DNA of 55,371 nucleotides from Treponema sp. (GCA_014803985.1 JAAVAO010000035.1:1-55371); one strand, 5' to 3'. Shown: positions 25,675 to 34,668, numbered from the stretch's first letter. Numbers and translations: made by a program. The notes: generated from the sequence alone by a model not told the origin.

Positions 25675-26391
25675 ATGAAAAACTGTTTTTATTTTATAAC
25701 AACACTTTTTATTTTCTTCATCGTGAATCCAAAAGCATTCTCACAGGAACAAGATTTATATGAATATAACAATATAATACACCGCCTTGAAAAAGTGCAA
25801 AGTCCTATCGTCACCAATGACTATATAATTTTCACGCAGGAAATTGGACATCGCTTTGCAGGAATTGCATTTGACTTTGAAAACTATAGCATTGTGCATA
25901 AATATATGAAGCAAATCAATAGAGATATTGATGGAAACATTACCAGCACCCTTATGTTTTTTCTGCTCAAACGTCCCGCAAATGTTTCTGAAATTACATA
26001 CAGGGTAATTATTGACGGAATTTGGACTGAAGATCCGATGAATCCTGTTAAAAAATACGACCCTAAAAGCGGTCTCACCCTTTCATACATAGACTTAGGT
26101 GGAACACTTCCCAAAATTACAGGCGAGGAGAAAAAAAGCACCGTAAAATTCATTTACAATGGAAAAAGCGGACAAACCGTAAGACTAGGCGGATCCTTTA
26201 CCAATTGGGACTCGCGCATTTACAAGCTAACGGAAACAAAAAAAGGTTTTTACGAACTAGATTTGCCTCTTCCGCAAGGCAAGCACTATTATAACTATTA
26301 CATAGGGATGCAAGCCATCCCCGATAAGACAAACCCAAACAAAGCATACACTTCAGACGGCAGAATTGCATCTGTAATCGTAGTGGAATAA
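25675..26391 (+). CDS. Exported CBM48/AMPK-glycogen-binding-like protein
   Basis: 238 residues with a signal peptide (1-23, ending KAFSQ). The first two thirds contain a segment typical of isoamylase N-terminal-like beta domains (YRVIIDGIWTEDPMNP), and the C-terminal 90 residues form a second one (VRLGGSFTNWDSRIYKL ... YNYYIGMQAIPDKTNP). These E-set/CBM48 domains bind alpha-glucans or act as protein-interaction modules. No catalytic domain is attached and the protein is exported, so a carbohydrate-binding or structural periplasmic role is possible. The bases before the ATG nearly match those before rlmE. Confidence 0.75.
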   Translation: MKNCFYFITTLFIFFIVNPKAFSQEQDLYEYNNIIHRLEKVQSPIVTNDYIIFTQEIGHRFAGIAFDFENYSIVHKYMKQINRDIDGNITSTLMFFLLKRPANVSEITYRVIIDGIWTEDPMNPVKKYDPKSGLTLSYIDLGGTLPKITGEEKKSTVKFIYNGKSGQTVRLGGSFTNWDSRIYKLTETKKGFYELDLPLPQGKHYYNYYIGMQAIPDKTNPNKAYTSDGRIASVIVVE

Positions 26392-26492
26392 AAAACGTGC
26401 TTATTGCCTGTCATTTTTCATTTCATTGCAAAACAGCATTTTAAGCAATAACTGCAAGCCTAAATACAACTAACGCTTGCACCGTAAACCCA

Positions 26493-26526
26493 TAAAAAAG
26501 CCGCCCTTCGACTGAAGGGCGGCTTT
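26493..26526 (-). terminator. Strong terminator after secF
   Basis: A perfect 13-bp stem (AAAGCCGCCCTTC with GAAGGGCGGCTTT) surrounds a 4-base loop and on the minus strand is followed by TTTTTTAT. It lies 47 bases past the secF stop; the plus-strand tail is weaker but could also stop the CBM48 transcript. Confidence 0.9.
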
Positions 26527-26572
26527 CATTTTCTCGTATTCTATAGCAAATACATCTTTTGTATCTTATTAG

Positions 26573-27832
26573 TTAGTTCAAATCAAGCGCACCAGCTTTT
26601 ATTGATTTTTCCGAATGATGAACGCCAAATTTTGGAACCCACTTTTTTCGGAACAATGAAATAAATCCGCTTGAAATAAATATTGAAGAATAGCATCCGC
26701 TGATAAGACCGACAATCAATGCAAGAGCAAAGTCCTTGATTGAACCAGTTGTGAAAATATAAAGCGAAATGACGGCAAAAAGAGTTGTCAACGTAGTGAT
26801 AATTGAACGACCTAACGTATCTGAAAGCGCAATATCAAGCACCTGCTCGAATTTCGTAATCTTAACACCCTCATAAGAGTCGTTTCCGTCCTTAAACTTT
26901 GCCACAACAAAACGAACTCTATCAAGAATAACCACAGTTGCATTGATTGAATAACCAATAATGGTGAGAACCGCCGCAAGAACAGTGGTCGTAAATTCCA
27001 TTTGCGTCCACACTATAAATGTAAACATAATGCACGTATCGTGCAAAAGGGCAATAACAGAACCAAGCGCAAAATCCCAGTGGAATCGGAATGCCGCGTA
27101 CACCCAAATTAAAACAACTGTACAAAGCAAAAGAATTATTGATTTTGATGCAAGCGTTTTTGAAAAAGACGAACCGATAAAGTCCGTTTTTACAACAACA
27201 ATGCAGTTTTCACCGAATTTTTTAGCAAGCGTATCTTCAACCGTCCCTTGTAACACGCGAGAGGAATCCTCTTCTGAATTAACCGGCATACGAATTTGAA
27301 AGCTCATTTCAGCTCCGCTTCCCAATGCCTTTACAGAAATGCCCTTCATATCCTCAAGAGCCGCCCGAACGTCATCAACAGAAACAGTGGAATTCTTGGC
27401 ATATATATATAAAGGAGTATGCGAAAGTTGCGTTGAAATCGCTGAATTCAAGAACATATAGAACGCCTCAACGTCTCCATCCTCATTGACAGTCGCGCTC
27501 ACCCCTTCAACAGTATTCAATGCCTCCGCCACATCTTGAACGGTTTTATAGTCCGCATAAGCAAATGTAGAAGTTTTGTTTTCCGCACCAGTGCCGCTCA
27601 CAATCACAGAAACTCCATCGCGAGAAAGCTCCAAAGTTGCACGCGCATTCCCATCATAAACAACAGAAACAGCGGGATTTGCAATTCGCACGTCTTCAAT
27701 AAGACCCGGTTTAAAGTCAAGTCCAAGATTGATGCCCTTTGTAACAAAACCAACAACGCCAAAAGCGATAATCAAAACGCTAAGAATTGCACAGGGAATA
27801 AAACCTTTGCTAAATCTAATAGTTTTTTTCAT
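26573..27832 (-). CDS. secF: Sec translocase subunit SecF
   Basis: 419 residues with six membrane helices: one N-terminal, a periplasmic domain (about 40-210), then five C-terminal helices. The conserved GYSINATVVILDRVR and DTLGRSIITTLTTLFAV regions mark SecF. With SecD it pulls exported proteins across the inner membrane using the proton gradient. The first-helix exit motif reads GLDFKPGLIEDVRI instead of the common DFxGG form. The ATG at 27832 lies one base after the secD stop, with GGGGG as Shine-Dalgarno inside the end of secD. Confidence 0.95.
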   Translation of the reverse strand: MKKTIRFSKGFIPCAILSVLIIAFGVVGFVTKGINLGLDFKPGLIEDVRIANPAVSVVYDGNARATLELSRDGVSVIVSGTGAENKTSTFAYADYKTVQDVAEALNTVEGVSATVNEDGDVEAFYMFLNSAISTQLSHTPLYIYAKNSTVSVDDVRAALEDMKGISVKALGSGAEMSFQIRMPVNSEEDSSRVLQGTVEDTLAKKFGENCIVVVKTDFIGSSFSKTLASKSIILLLCTVVLIWVYAAFRFHWDFALGSVIALLHDTCIMFTFIVWTQMEFTTTVLAAVLTIIGYSINATVVILDRVRFVVAKFKDGNDSYEGVKITKFEQVLDIALSDTLGRSIITTLTTLFAVISLYIFTTGSIKDFALALIVGLISGCYSSIFISSGFISLFRKKWVPKFGVHHSEKSIKAGALDLN

Positions 27833-27833
27833 T

Positions 27834-29573
27834 TTACAACCCCCAGCCAATACTTATTCTGCCCGACTTGAATACATCAGTGCGAAAATCAAACATCAAT
27901 CGAGAAACAAATAGAGCCGTAAATACAGATGAAATAACACCGATTGCCAACGTCACCGCAAATCCTTGAATTGAGCCAGTTCCCAACTGAGAAAGGAAAA
28001 TAGCGGCTATAAATGTGGTTATATTAGAGTCCATAATCGCCCAAAAAGCATTGTCAAAACCCGCTGAAAGGGCCGCCTGACGACTTTTTTCAAGCGCCAA
28101 CTCCTCTTTTATTCTTTCAAATATAATTACATTCGCATCAACAGCCATACCAATTGTTAAAATCATACCTGCAATGCTCGGAAGGGAAAGCGTTAAATTG
28201 AACGCAGAAAGAATACTGAACACAATGTAAATATTCAAAACCTGCGCAACAACCGCATTGAATCCCGCCCCTTTATACCAAATCAGCATAAACACCATAA
28301 TCGCAAGAAGACCAACTGCAATCGCCTTAATACCTTGATTGATTGCCTGTTCTCCAAGAGAGGCGCCAATCACCTGCTGGCTTTCAACTGAAAGCGGAAC
28401 ATTTAGCCATGCAGTTTGCAAAACTTTCTGCAAGTTCTGCGCCTCTTCAAGCCCAAAACCAGTTATTGCAACGCGTCCGCCCGTGATTGCATCGTTTATA
28501 CGCGCATAAGACTTGATTTTGTTATCGCTAACAATAGCCAAGAACTCACCCTTGTGCGCACCTGTAAACGTTCCAAAAATCTCCGCCCCCTCTGAGTCAA
28601 GGACAAAGTCAACTTCAGGACGATTAGTCAAATTGTCAGCCCCAACTTCCGCAGATTTTATATGCTGTCCATCGAGGGCAATTTCTTTTTTCACCACAAG
28701 ATAACCAATTCTTTCGTCAAGACCATAGTCGTCCTTTGTGTACTGCCCCATAACCTCGCAATCCTCTGGAATAATCGACGGATCGATCAAGTCACCAAGC
28801 GCATTGAAAGTGCTTGCAGCATTTGCAGCATAATATTGATTGAATTTATCACTCGCAGCAGAATCAACAAGGCGGAAATTCAAAATTCCCTTACCCATAA
28901 TAATTGTGCTTATTGCATCCGCTTCCGCAGCCCCTGGCATCTCAATATAGATTCTGTCCTCACCTTGTTGACGAATCACCGGCTCTGTAAGACCAAATCT
29001 ATCAATGCGACTTGTCAGATTTTCAATCGCCTGAGCCATTGCCTCAGACTTGAAAGTGTCAATATTAACTTCAACACCACTTGCCCTCTGAGATTCCAAC
29101 GCCGCATCAAGATCCGCCTTTACAATAATATTCATACCGCCAGACAAATCAAGACCTAACTTCACCGAATTTTGATAGCGTTTTTTTGCCTTCAAAATCT
29201 GATCGCGATAGCGTCCGCTTATTTCATCAACAAGCTCCTGCTCATTGCTATATGCACTCAAAATTGCACCAATTGTCATTGAAGAAGGCACTTTTTCTCC
29301 CTGTCGCTTATATCTCTTAGCGGCAGCCTTTTCAAGCCAACTGTACTTACCATCTATTACAGAGGCAGGATTTTCATTAGCGGCAGCCTTTATCGCCAAA
29401 ACATCTTGCGAACCTTGCGCCGTTGAATAGTCCTTAATATTTTCCAGCGAACCTAATGCCAACGCCTGAACTTCCTTTGGAGTTCCCCAGTACCAAGAAA
29501 CTGAAGGCCAAAGAAAGACAAAACAAATGGCAAGAACCGCCAGAAGAATAAGAAAACGAGTTCTTTTATTCAT
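27834..29573 (-). CDS. secD: Sec translocase subunit SecD
   Basis: 579 residues. An N-terminal helix (6-26) is followed by the periplasmic P1 region, with LGLDLSGGMNIIVKADL at about residue 139 and the IDRFGLTEPVIRQQGEDRI motif, and then five C-terminal helices containing GMILTIGMAVDANVIIFERI and FAVTLAIGVISSVFTALFV. It forms the SecDF export motor. It is the middle gene of the yajC-secD-secF operon, starting 13 bases after yajC. Confidence 0.97.
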   Translation of the reverse strand: MNKRTRFLILLAVLAICFVFLWPSVSWYWGTPKEVQALALGSLENIKDYSTAQGSQDVLAIKAAANENPASVIDGKYSWLEKAAAKRYKRQGEKVPSSMTIGAILSAYSNEQELVDEISGRYRDQILKAKKRYQNSVKLGLDLSGGMNIIVKADLDAALESQRASGVEVNIDTFKSEAMAQAIENLTSRIDRFGLTEPVIRQQGEDRIYIEMPGAAEADAISTIIMGKGILNFRLVDSAASDKFNQYYAANAASTFNALGDLIDPSIIPEDCEVMGQYTKDDYGLDERIGYLVVKKEIALDGQHIKSAEVGADNLTNRPEVDFVLDSEGAEIFGTFTGAHKGEFLAIVSDNKIKSYARINDAITGGRVAITGFGLEEAQNLQKVLQTAWLNVPLSVESQQVIGASLGEQAINQGIKAIAVGLLAIMVFMLIWYKGAGFNAVVAQVLNIYIVFSILSAFNLTLSLPSIAGMILTIGMAVDANVIIFERIKEELALEKSRQAALSAGFDNAFWAIMDSNITTFIAAIFLSQLGTGSIQGFAVTLAIGVISSVFTALFVSRLMFDFRTDVFKSGRISIGWGL

Positions 29574-29586
29574 TTTTCACCAATCC

Positions 29587-30030
29587 TTATTTTGATTCAG
29601 GGGCGGTTTCTTCCGCCTCGTCCGAATCTTTTTTTTCCTTTTTATTTTTGTCCTTTACTTTTTCCGCTTTATCGCCAGCATCATCAGATTTTTCAATTTT
29701 TTCAGTCTTTTCAGGCTCAACGCCCGCAATCGCTGTTCGACTAAATTCAAGCTTTGTGTTGTCGTCAACCTTTACAATAACTGTTTTTTCCTTTGTGGAA
29801 GAAACAACGCCGTGAATACCGCCAATTGTAACAATCTTGTCGCCCTTTTTTAATGCAGCGATCATTTTTTCCGTTTCCTTTTGCTTCTTATTTTGAGGTC
29901 GAATGAGGAAGAAATAGAAGATTAAAATGATAAGCACAAATGGGATAACAGTACCCAACAGCCCCGCCGTTGAAGATGCACTACCAGCCCCGCCAGTCGC
30001 TGCAGTCTGTAAAAAAGAAATAAAGTTCAT
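29587..30030 (-). CDS. yajC: Preprotein translocase accessory subunit YajC
   Basis: 147 residues: a short N-terminus, one helix (about 25-45, IPFVLIILIFYFFLIRPQ) with the family motif RPQNKKQKE directly after it, and the compact domain LKKGDKIVTIGGIHGVV. The C-terminal 45 residues are a Lys/Glu/Asp-rich tail longer than in E. coli. It associates with SecDF. AAGGATATAGG precedes the ATG. First gene of the sec operon. Confidence 0.95.
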   Translation of the reverse strand: MNFISFLQTAATGGAGSASSTAGLLGTVIPFVLIILIFYFFLIRPQNKKQKETEKMIAALKKGDKIVTIGGIHGVVSSTKEKTVIVKVDDNTKLEFSRTAIAGVEPEKTEKIEKSDDAGDKAEKVKDKNKKEKKDSDEAEETAPESK

Positions 30031-30470
30031 ACCTATATCCTTTTCTTGTTAATAGAATTTTCTGATAAAATCAGTTTTGTTAGAATACCATAAATTCCGC
30101 CCACGCGTCAAGGCAAACTCAATAAGACACCACAGCACGAATGAATGCATGCACATCGTATTCCGCCACCATCATTGTAAGTTTTCCGCAGTAAAAGCAA
30201 GCAAGATACTTTTTTGGGCGTGCCCCCCTTACCTCCATAAAAGAGCGTGTGAAATTGTATGTATTGCACAGATTCTATTTTTACTTTTTTAAAAATACAA
30301 AATCGGGGGTCGGGCTTTGCGCGGCTCCGGCTTTCGCCTACGACCCGTCTGCAAGCAGCCGATTTCACTTCGTGCCCGCTCCAATCCCTCACGCTGCAAG
30401 CTGCGCAGGCAGGAAATACGGTACATGTAATTGGTAGTTTCGCTAAAAAATCAATAACAGAACACAGCGC
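30031..30470. other. Gene-free region with GC-rich structured patch
   Basis: No credible gene is seen. From about 30297 to 30420 the sequence turns sharply GC-rich against its AT-rich surroundings. AAATCGG (near 30300) can pair with CCGATTT (near 30360), enclosing GGGTCG with CGACCC, and further short stems follow. The minus-strand form ends CCGACCCCCGATTTT, and a related CCGACCCCCAATC string occurs in the 55 kb repeat. It may be a dispersed repeat or a structured RNA. A 94-codon minus-strand frame through it looks accidental. Confidence 0.45.
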
Positions 30471-30507
30471 ATAAAAAAGGCTTGAATCACTTTTGATTCA
30501 AGCCTTT
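30471..30507 (-). terminator. Terminator after tRNA-Ala
   Basis: A perfect 14-bp stem, AAAGGCTTGAATCA with TGATTCAAGCCTTT, around a 4-base loop and followed on the minus strand by TTTTTTAT. It lies 6 bases past the tRNA 3' end. Confidence 0.9.
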
Positions 30508-30512
30508 AGAAG

Positions 30513-30585
30513 TGGAGATAGCCGGGATCGAACCGGCGACCTACTGATTGCGAACCAGTCGCTCTACCAACTGAGCCATACCCCC
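30513..30585 (-). tRNA. tRNA-Ala (anticodon CGC)
   Basis: 73 bases fold as a complete cloverleaf on the minus strand: acceptor GGGGGTA with TATCTCC, D arm GCTC...GAGC, anticodon stem ACTGG/TCAGT with loop TTCGCAA (anticodon CGC), and T arm GCCGG-TTCGATC-CCGGC. The acceptor stem has the G3:U70 wobble pair and A73, the alanine identity elements. The 3' CCA tail is not encoded. It is followed by an intrinsic terminator. Confidence 0.93.
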
Positions 30586-30728
30586 CAATGCATATATCGC
30601 ATTTTACAATATCGTAAAAAAAAAAGCAAGGGGCTTGGTACATTCCTTTTTGAATCGCTGGATTTTTCAGATCTTTTTCCAACAAAAAAGAAAAACCTGA
30701 CGATTGGCAACAAGCAGACACTTTGCAT

Positions 30729-31025
30729 GAGAGGTGAATGCAAAATCAATTCTCTGTGAACAAGGAATTCAGGCATTCGCCCACAATCACAATCCACTAG
30801 GTCAGTTTTGCGTAAAGCCGAGCAGTGCGAGGTAGCAAAACTGGAGGCGAATGCAAAATCAATTCTCCGTGAACAAGGAATTCAGGCATTCACCCACAAC
30901 CCCACCCCACTAGCCAGTTTTGCGTAAAGCCGAGCAGTGCGAGGTAGCAAAACTGGAGGCGAATGCAAAACACATTCTCTGTGAACAAGGAATTCAGGCA
31001 TTCGCCCATTTTTTTCTTATTGAAA
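30729..31025 (+). repeat. Left block of direct repeats (three copies)
   Basis: Two full copies and one half copy of a unit of about 113 bp. Each unit has hairpin 1 (CAGTTTTGC ... GCAAAACTG, with a loop containing GTAAAGCCGAGCAGTGCGAG) and hairpin 2 (GGCGAATGC ... GCATTCGCC). Between them GGAGGCGAATG places a Shine-Dalgarno four bases before an ATG opening a roughly 20-codon frame (MQNQFSVNKEFRHSP). The last unit ends in ATTCGCCCATTTTTTTCTTA, as does the right block at 34213-34395, on the other side of the lipoprotein gene. Confidence 0.85.
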
Positions 31026-31160
31026 TTGTAGAAAGAACTCAAAAAATCATCAGGGTCTCTGTTCTTTTTTTTTCTCGTGTGTTAGAATTGTAGACTAATT
31101 GTTGGAAAATGCGGGTACGCGTGTTTTCCGACAAAATACAAAACTAGTAGGAGGTTGCTC

Positions 31161-33933
31161 ATGATGAGAACCATAAAAGCCGTTTTCGGCATCGGTCTTG
31201 CCGCCCTGTTCGTTTTTGGACTTGGCGTTTTTTCCGCCTGTTCAAACAGTACAGACGATGAAGATGACAGAATAGACGGGGGGGGGGGTACAAAAACCTA
31301 TCATTGAATCCATTTCACAAAGCACAACAGTACTGAAAGAAACGTCACTATCACTTATTGTTGTTGCGAAATCAACTGACGGCGGAGAGCTGTCATACCA
31401 GTGGTATTCCGCTTCCAGCGCAGATTCGGAAGGGGAGAAAATCGCTGGCGCAACATCTGCATCATATTCGTTCATTTCATTAAGCAAAACAAACTATTAC
31501 TATGTCATTGTTACAAACACAAAAGACGGCAAATCAGCCGAAATAAAAAGCAGTATTATCACTGTTTCAATCACAGAAAAAGCAGAAGAGATCTCATTGC
31601 CAAAGACACCAGTTGTCACAAAGCAGCCGGAGCAGACTATAAAGGCACTAAAAGACGGGGAAGTCACGCTTTCCGTATCCGCCTCATCGCCAGACGGCGG
31701 CGCACTGTCGTACCAGTGGTATCGGGCTGCGGACGCATCCGCTAATGGCACTGCAATCAGCAGTGAGACAGCTGCTTCCTGCACGATAAAGGCAGACAGC
31801 GAGGCGTACTATTATGCCATCGTTATGAACACCAAGAACGGACAAACCGCTTCTGTCGCCAGTAATCGCACGCATATTGTAATTACTGATAACCCTGCCG
31901 AAGTTGTGCCTCCAAAAGCACCTGTCATTTCGGTGCAACCTGTCGGCGGAACAGTGAAAAAAGGCGGAACATATATGCTTTCTGTCACAGCATCTGTTAC
32001 GGACAACGGCGCATTGTCATACCAGTGGTATCGAGTTGAGGATGCATCCGTTGAGGGCGTGGCAATCGACAGTGCAACTGCCGCTGGATATGCATTGAAA
32101 GCGGATAATGTTTCAGCGGAAGCATATTACTATGTCATCGTCACGAATACCTTGAACGGACGAACTGAATCTGTCAAAAGTGCCGTTGTCAAAATTGAGT
32201 TTGAGCGTATCTCCGTCACCGTGGATGCTGGCGGCGGCTCATTCGCTGATGGCAAAAACATGGCAACGATCTCCATCATACCAGGCGAAAGTCTCGCTGA
32301 TATCATCAAAAAAATAGGGATTCCAACAATTACAAAAGACGGCGAAACGCTCTTTGCAGACTGCTTCCTCGACAAGGAATCCGCAGATGATCCAGATTTC
32401 AACGAGTGGACTTTTGATTATGCAGGATTATTATGGGAGTCGATTGAAAAAGCCGCCACATTTATTGCACAGTACAATAACATCGATTATCACCATATTG
32501 AATTCTACGACAAAGATGCTAAAGATCCACAGAATGCGTGGAATTTATTGCATAAAAATTTGGAAGAAACTGATGACGGGTATTCTGTCATTCTTCCTGT
32601 AACTGAGAGAGGACAGAAATTCCGAATCACATCAAAATGGTGCACATTCTTCTACGGAGACGGAACTACTCCAGCCACATTAAAGCCAGGCGAATCGACT
32701 GTGCTAAAGCCCGTCCTGCACAACGGAGACGACACTGTCGGCGGAACAATTGACGCTGAGCCAGGATTTTACAGGCTGGACATTGTCGTACAGTCGGACG
32801 GCAATTTGAATGTGAAATTGAACACTATTCCGAACGAATATACAGGCGATTATGTGTATATAGTTGGAGGAATAACATTTTCTACATTGGAGTCTGGCGC
32901 AACTAAAAACGATGACACTTCTGATGCCGATGATTATATTGACTTTTTTAAAACTGCATGGGAAGTTCCCGTTTCAAACGGTGCGTTCTCATTTGAATTC
33001 ACATACAATGGCAACGATGGATGGGGCGGTAAGTACGGCGAACATGCTTTTACAATCATGTCAGATGTCGATTCATGGACTTCTGAGTTCCGATGGGGCA
33101 ATGCCATTATTTCTGTAGGAAGTGAGACAACGCTTCACATGTCTGATGCCAATATTATGATTAATCATCTTGTAGAAGGCACGAAATACAAGATTTCTGG
33201 AACACTGCGACAATTTGACGGAACTCTATCAGTAACAACCGACGAAGAGATTCCTCCAGATATGAATTTGGTTTTTGATGGACAGAAACCTATTCCAATG
33301 CCACAAACTTCCGCCTCAGAATTTGAATATGATATCCCTACATCATCAAGTGCAAAAACTATCCAATTCTGTCTCAATTATGGTAATAAATGGTGGGGTG
33401 ATTCGCAAAAGTTGACCGTTAGAAAGGCAATAGAACTGCCTGCTTCTGCAACAAAGCCTGCTTCAAACATAACATTCGACTGTGAGGCAGGTTTAAAATA
33501 CACAATACATATTGTTTATGATGATACAATGGAGAAACTGTCCGTAACCGTCTTTGGCGGACGATTTGTAAATACGGCGGCAGTTTGCGGCTCATTTGAA
33601 GAATCTGGCTGGAATCCCTGTTGGCTTGAGCCAATAAATGAAACGACAGGATATTTTGATTTTGTTGCAGATAATACAACAGAGCCTATAGAATACGAAT
33701 TCAAAATCCAAGAAGTATTTGGTCATTGGGATAATGCATACGGTTCATCGTTAAATAGAGTTGTTGCCGTAGAAAAAGACGGAACCCCAATGCCTACACA
33801 ATTGTACTATAATGCCAATGATAACAATGCAATAATCACTGGATGCATACCGGGAGTAACGTATCGCATGACAGTAACTGCCGTTGACGCCGACAAGCAT
33901 TACATTACCGTTACAGTACAGGCACTAGAATAG
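31161..33933 (+). CDS. Phase-variable Ig-domain surface lipoprotein (frame broken at poly-G)
   Basis: AGGAGG precedes an ATG opening a lipoprotein signal peptide (GLGVFSACSNS; lipidated Cys at about residue 27). After 39 codons an 11-G run shifts the frame and TGA follows at 31305. In the frame one base back, an open reading frame runs from 31288 to 33933. Ten (or thirteen) G would join them into about 923 residues. The long part has three Ig-like repeats, each with a (D/N)GG-x-LSYQWY core (near 31380, 31690 and 32005), a beta-repeat-like segment (VTVDAGGGSFADG), and several Trp-rich beta domains to the C-terminus. As sequenced the gene is OFF. It is probably a surface-exposed adhesin or binding protein; the ligand is unknown. 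Confidence 0.85.
31278..31288 (+). repeat. Poly-G tract (11 G), phase-variation switch
   Basis: Eleven consecutive G lie inside the coding sequence just after the lipoprotein signal peptide. Frame arithmetic: 10 or 13 G give the full-length product; 11 and 12 give early stops or the wrong frame. Confidence 0.9.
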
Positions 33934-34021
33934 GATGTATTATTCATAGGTAGAATCAGCCGTTTTGTTTGACACCACATTGTTAAACAGCCAGCAACGC
34001 AGACTGATATAATTATGGATA

Positions 34022-34054
34022 GGGCGGACAGCGAAAGCTGTCCGCCCCTTTTTT
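34022..34054 (+). terminator. Terminator after the lipoprotein gene
   Basis: GGGCGGACAGC pairs perfectly with GCTGTCCGCCC around GAAA, followed by C and six T. This strong terminator 88 bases past the stop codon argues that the lipoprotein gene is still a functional unit. Confidence 0.92.
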
Positions 34055-34072
34055 AAGGAATTTAGAAATTCG

Positions 34073-34092
34073 CCCCCCCCCCCCCCCCCCCC
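34073..34092. repeat. Intergenic poly-C tract (20 C)
   Basis: Twenty consecutive C follow AAGGAATTTAGAAATTCG and precede AACCAACTAGTCAG. The flanks match the end of the direct-repeat unit (AAGGAATTCAGGCATTCGCCC ... CCACTAG), so the tract appears to have expanded inside a degenerate copy of that repeat. It lies between the lipoprotein terminator and the right repeat block. Confidence 0.9.
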
Positions 34093-34212
34093 AACCAACT
34101 AGTCAGTTTCAGTTCAAACAAACCTACTACCAATAAAACTTCACCCCAGTAGCATAACCCACGAGTTTTGCAACGCAAAAATCGGTAAGCAGGGCAAAGC
34201 CCTGCGACAAAC

Positions 34213-34395
34213 TGGAGGCGAATGCAAAATCAATTCTCTGGGAACAAGGAATTCAGGCATTCTTTCACAATCACAATCCACTAGGTCAGTTTTGCGTAAA
34301 GCCGAGCAGTGCGAGGTAGCAAAACTGGAGGCGAATGCAAAACACATTCTCCGTGAACAAGGAATTCAGGCATTCGCCCATTTTTTTCTTATTTT
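34213..34395 (+). repeat. Right block of direct repeats (two copies)
   Basis: A half unit and a full unit of the same repeat as at 30729-31025, in the same orientation. The stretch from CACAATCACAATCCACTAGG through the first hairpin to GGAGGCGAATGCAAAA is identical to the left block, as is the end ATTCGCCCATTTTTTTCTTA. Two further copies of the short MQN frame are present. Confidence 0.85.
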
Positions 34396-34444
34396 CACTT
34401 TATTAACGCGAAAAAATTCTTTATAATTACCCACAAGGTTAAAT

Positions 34445-34620
34445 TTTGAGTTTTAATGCGGCAAGGATTGTAGGGGAGCCGTAGGCTGCCACTGGACTGA
34501 ACGAGTGTACGAGTGAGGGAAGCGGCTGGAGGCGAATGCCGAAACCCCGAAAAGCCTGGTTGTTGCCGTGCAACAAGCCGCCCAAATAATATAAAAGTGT
34601 AAAACTTGAATTTTGACTTA
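34445..34620 (+). repeat. MITE-like repeat, long copy
   Basis: The ends (GTTTTAATGCGGCAAG near 34455; CAACAAGCCGCCCAAATAAT and AATTTTGACTTA near 34575-34620) recur at 50763-50852, where the roughly 100-base GC-rich middle is missing. The ends are imperfect inverted repeats of each other. It lies just before the phosphohexomutase gene and contains no gene. Confidence 0.55.
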
Positions 34621-34668
34621 CGAAAAAGAACATCTGCCAAAGCGCGGAGTTGCATGAGAGGCATATTT

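Noticed and set aside
30108..30392. 94-codon minus-strand frame across the GC-rich patch
   Set aside because: The composition is explained by the structured GC-rich repeat; no start signal and no recognisable domain.
30513..30585. tRNA-Arg (GCG) on the plus strand
   Set aside because: The D arm, T arm TTCGATC and G3:U70 only make sense on the minus strand, giving anticodon CGC.
31161..31307. Short stand-alone secreted peptide ending at the TGA after the poly-G tract
   Set aside because: The downstream Ig-domain frame begins exactly at the tract and has its own terminator, so a slipped single gene explains both parts better.
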